Below, piece by piece: positions 7,865 to 10,002 of a DNA stretch of 10,002 bases. A model generated the notes under the pieces. That model saw only the letters and a list, made by a program, of their open reading frames with translations, was not told the origin of the DNA and ran no database searches. The position numbers were made by a program, and so were the translations under genes. How positions within the stretch are numbered: the stretch's first letter is position 1; each line of letters starts with the position of its first letter. The stretch is from NCBI GenBank assembly GCA_031273885.1, contig JAISRA010000056.1:1-10002 (forward strand). The letters run 5' to 3'. This DNA comes from Endomicrobium sp. (GTDB lineage: Bacteria > Elusimicrobiota > Endomicrobiia > Endomicrobiales > Endomicrobiaceae).

Positions 7865-10002
7865 GTGGAAAAACAAAAATTTTTAGATATCCTGAGGAGT
7901 CGTGTACTTATAATGGACGGAGCAACAGGCACAGAATTACAGAACAAAAAATATCTTGATGACGTTGTGATCCCTGAAGAACTAAATATTAAATTCCCAG
8001 AAAGAATATCAGATGTTTATTCTTCTTATATTAATGCAGGTTCGGATATAATTCTTGCAAATACTTTTGGCGCAAATCCAATAAGATTAAAGCAACATGG
8101 GTTACTGAATAAAATTGATGACATAGTAAAATCCGGAATCGAGTTAATAAGAAAAATATCGCCTGAAACTATCGTAGCCGGAGACATATCTTCAATAGGG
8201 GAATATATAGAACCTTTAGGGTCTATGTCTTTTGATGAAGCTTACGACGCTTTTGCAGTTCAGGCATCTCTGATGCAAAAACACAACGCAGATATTATAG
8301 TCATAGAAACCATGACAGAAATAAAAGAGCTAAAAGCAGCAATTCTTGCAGCAAAAGAAAATTTTAGCGGGGCAATTATTGCTCAAATGACATTTACAAA
8401 AGACGGCACGACCGTTACAGGAACTGACTTAAAAAGTTTCATTGCAATGGCAGACAGTTTAAACGTAGACGCTCTCGGATTAAACTGTTCCATAAGTCCC
8501 AAAGATTTGGCTAAATTATCAAAAGTTTTGTGTGCTAATACAAATCTGCCGATATCTTTTAAACCAAATGCAGGAATGCCTTTATTAATTAACCGCGAAA
8601 CTTATTTTTCCGGAACAAAAAAAGAATTTATTGAAGCAAGCTTACTGGTTTATTCCTACGGTGTTAATATGTTTGGCGGATGCTGCGGAACAAAACCAGA
8701 ATTTATAAAGGCTTTGTCATCTGAGTTAAAAAATAAAAAACCAAAAAGCAGAAAGTCAACAAATAAATATTTTCTTTCGACAAGAACAAAAGCTATTGAT
8801 ATAAATGAAGTTAAAAAACCAATTATAATCGGAGAAAGAATAAATCCGACAAATAGAAAAAAGTTTCAAGAAGAGCTATTTAAAGGCAGTATGTCTCTAA
8901 TTAAAGACGAAGCACGGTTTCAAGTACAGTCCGGCGCAAAAATTTTAGATGTAAATATGGGATTGCCAGGCACAGATGAAGTAGAATTACTTACAAGTGC
9001 CGTAAACCAGATACAGGAAATAGTTTCAGTCCCCTTATGTATAGATTCGAGTAACATCAGTGCCCTAGAACAAGCTGTTAAAAATTCTACAGGAAGATCA
9101 ATCATTAATTCAGTAAATGGTGAAAAAGAAAAACTTGACTTAATATTGCCAATAGCAAAAAAATATGGTGCTATGCTTATTGCTTTGACAACAGATGACA
9201 ACGGAATTCCCAAAACAGCAGATGAAAGATTAGAAATATCAGAAAAGATTTTAAATTATACTGATCATTACGGGCTGAATAGAAAAAATATTATATTTGA
9301 TTATCTTGTTCTTTCTATAATTTCTTCTCCGGAGCAGATACATGAAACGCTGACAGCAATGAAAGAATCAAAAAAAAGATATCCTGAATGCAAGCTTGTC
9401 CTAGGCATATCTAATGTTTCTTTTGGACTTCCTTCGAGACAAACAATAAATTCAACATTTTTAAAAAAAGCCTTGGATGCCGGTCTTTATTTTGCAATTA
9501 TTAATCCTAGCGAAAATTGGACAATAAACGACCCTATTGCCAAAAACTTGCTGGAAAACAAAGACAAAGGCTCAGTTAAATATATGGAAGCGTTTACTTC
9601 TTTAAAAAAACAAACACCGAAAACTGAAACACATCATACACTTTCTTTAGAAAAGCAGCTTTATTTTGCAGTTTTAGACGTAAAACAAGAGGCAATATCT
9701 GATATTGTAAACCAGATTATCGCATGTCGCCCCAATCCTTTTCAAACGGTAAGCGACAGTGTTTTAAAAGCCCTAAATCTTATAGGGAAAAAATTTCTTT
9801 CAAAGGAATATTTTTTGCCACAAGTAATAATGTCTGCTCAAGCTGCACAGACGGCTTTTGCCATTGTAAAAACTATTTTTAAAAATAAAAAAGACAAAAA
9901 TACATTTACAAGCAAAATTATAATGGCCACTGTAAAAGGCGATATGCACGATATAGGTAAAAATATAGTTAGTGCCGTTCTTGAAAGTTACGGTTTCGAC
10001 AT
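7865..10002 (+). CDS. metH: Cobalamin-dependent methionine synthase, N-terminal part (cut by window edge)
   Basis: Transfers a methyl group from 5-methyltetrahydrofolate via cobalamin to homocysteine, making methionine. I translated it by hand: it is open for 712 codons from GTG at 7865 to the right edge, with no stop. The homocysteine-binding barrel (about 1-290) begins RVLIMDGATGTELQ. It carries the zinc ligands Cys208 in GLNCS and Cys273-Cys274 in GGCCGT, nearly the positions of the T. maritima enzyme. The pterin-binding domain (about 315-580) starts PIIIGERINPTNRKKF and contains ILDVNMG. A cobalamin cap region follows (about 595-680). The cobalamin domain begins with GDMHDIGKNIV, giving Asp693-x-His695-x-x-Gly698, with His695 the lower axial ligand. 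The separate activation protein upstream implies a short MetH ending soon after the cobalamin domain, perhaps near 800 residues, but the end is outside the window. Confidence 0.96.
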   Translation, partial: MEKQKFLDILRSRVLIMDGATGTELQNKKYLDDVVIPEELNIKFPERISDVYSSYINAGSDIILANTFGANPIRLKQHGLLNKIDDIVKSGIELIRKISPETIVAGDISSIGEYIEPLGSMSFDEAYDAFAVQASLMQKHNADIIVIETMTEIKELKAAILAAKENFSGAIIAQMTFTKDGTTVTGTDLKSFIAMADSLNVDALGLNCSISPKDLAKLSKVLCANTNLPISFKPNAGMPLLINRETYFSGTKKEFIEASLLVYSYGVNMFGGCCGTKPEFIKALSSELKNKKPKSRKSTNKYFLSTRTKAIDINEVKKPIIIGERINPTNRKKFQEELFKGSMSLIKDEARFQVQSGAKILDVNMGLPGTDEVELLTSAVNQIQEIVSVPLCIDSSNISALEQAVKNSTGRSIINSVNGEKEKLDLILPIAKKYGAMLIALTTDDNGIPKTADERLEISEKILNYTDHYGLNRKNIIFDYLVLSIISSPEQIHETLTAMKESKKRYPECKLVLGISNVSFGLPSRQTINSTFLKKALDAGLYFAIINPSENWTINDPIAKNLLENKDKGSVKYMEAFTSLKKQTPKTETHHTLSLEKQLYFAVLDVKQEAISDIVNQIIACRPNPFQTVSDSVLKALNLIGKKFLSKEYFLPQVIMSAQAAQTAFAIVKTIFKNKKDKNTFTSKIIMATVKGDMHDIGKNIVSAVLESYGFD

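Overview
The window is AT-rich bacterial DNA holding housekeeping metabolism: branched-chain amino acid synthesis, one tRNA, guanine nucleotide synthesis and cobalamin-dependent methionine synthesis. It has no mobile element, CRISPR array or phage gene. The low GC, the loose AT-rich spacers and one heavily decayed gene inside an otherwise intact operon suggest a genome under reduction, such as an obligate symbiont. The protein style and the stand-alone methionine synthase activation protein next to a short MetH suggest Elusimicrobiota, perhaps an Endomicrobium of termite-gut flagellates. That placement is recalled and inferred; no search was run.

Minus strand, 4940 down to 1: an ilv operon transcribed ilvD - ilvB - ilvN(pseudogene) - ilvC. 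A TATAAT box (4911-4916) lies just upstream of ilvD, and a perfect 21-bp palindrome (4958-4978) lies just upstream of that promoter. IlvD (dihydroxy-acid dehydratase), IlvB (acetolactate synthase catalytic subunit) and the visible part of IlvC (ketol-acid reductoisomerase, cut by the window edge) look functional. The regulatory subunit gene ilvN is destroyed by a nonsense codon and several frameshifts. The pathway would then run with a catalytic subunit lacking its valine-sensing partner, unless another copy exists elsewhere. IlvB also carries an unusual Cys-rich insertion near its active-site loop.

Plus strand, 5159 to 6870: a promoter drives tRNA-Asn(GTT), followed by two consecutive hairpins and then guaB (IMP dehydrogenase with two CBS domains). 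After a non-coding spacer of about 340 bases, 7210 to the right edge holds a methionine synthase reactivation-domain protein and metH. They are 16 bases apart, so probably one operon. The MetH part in the window has the homocysteine, pterin and cap domains and the start of the cobalamin domain, and runs off the edge.

Nothing here amounts to a wholly new system. The observations most worth following are the loss of ilvN beside an intact ilvB, the four-Cys insertion in IlvB, the palindrome at the ilv promoter, and the hairpins between tRNA-Asn and guaB.
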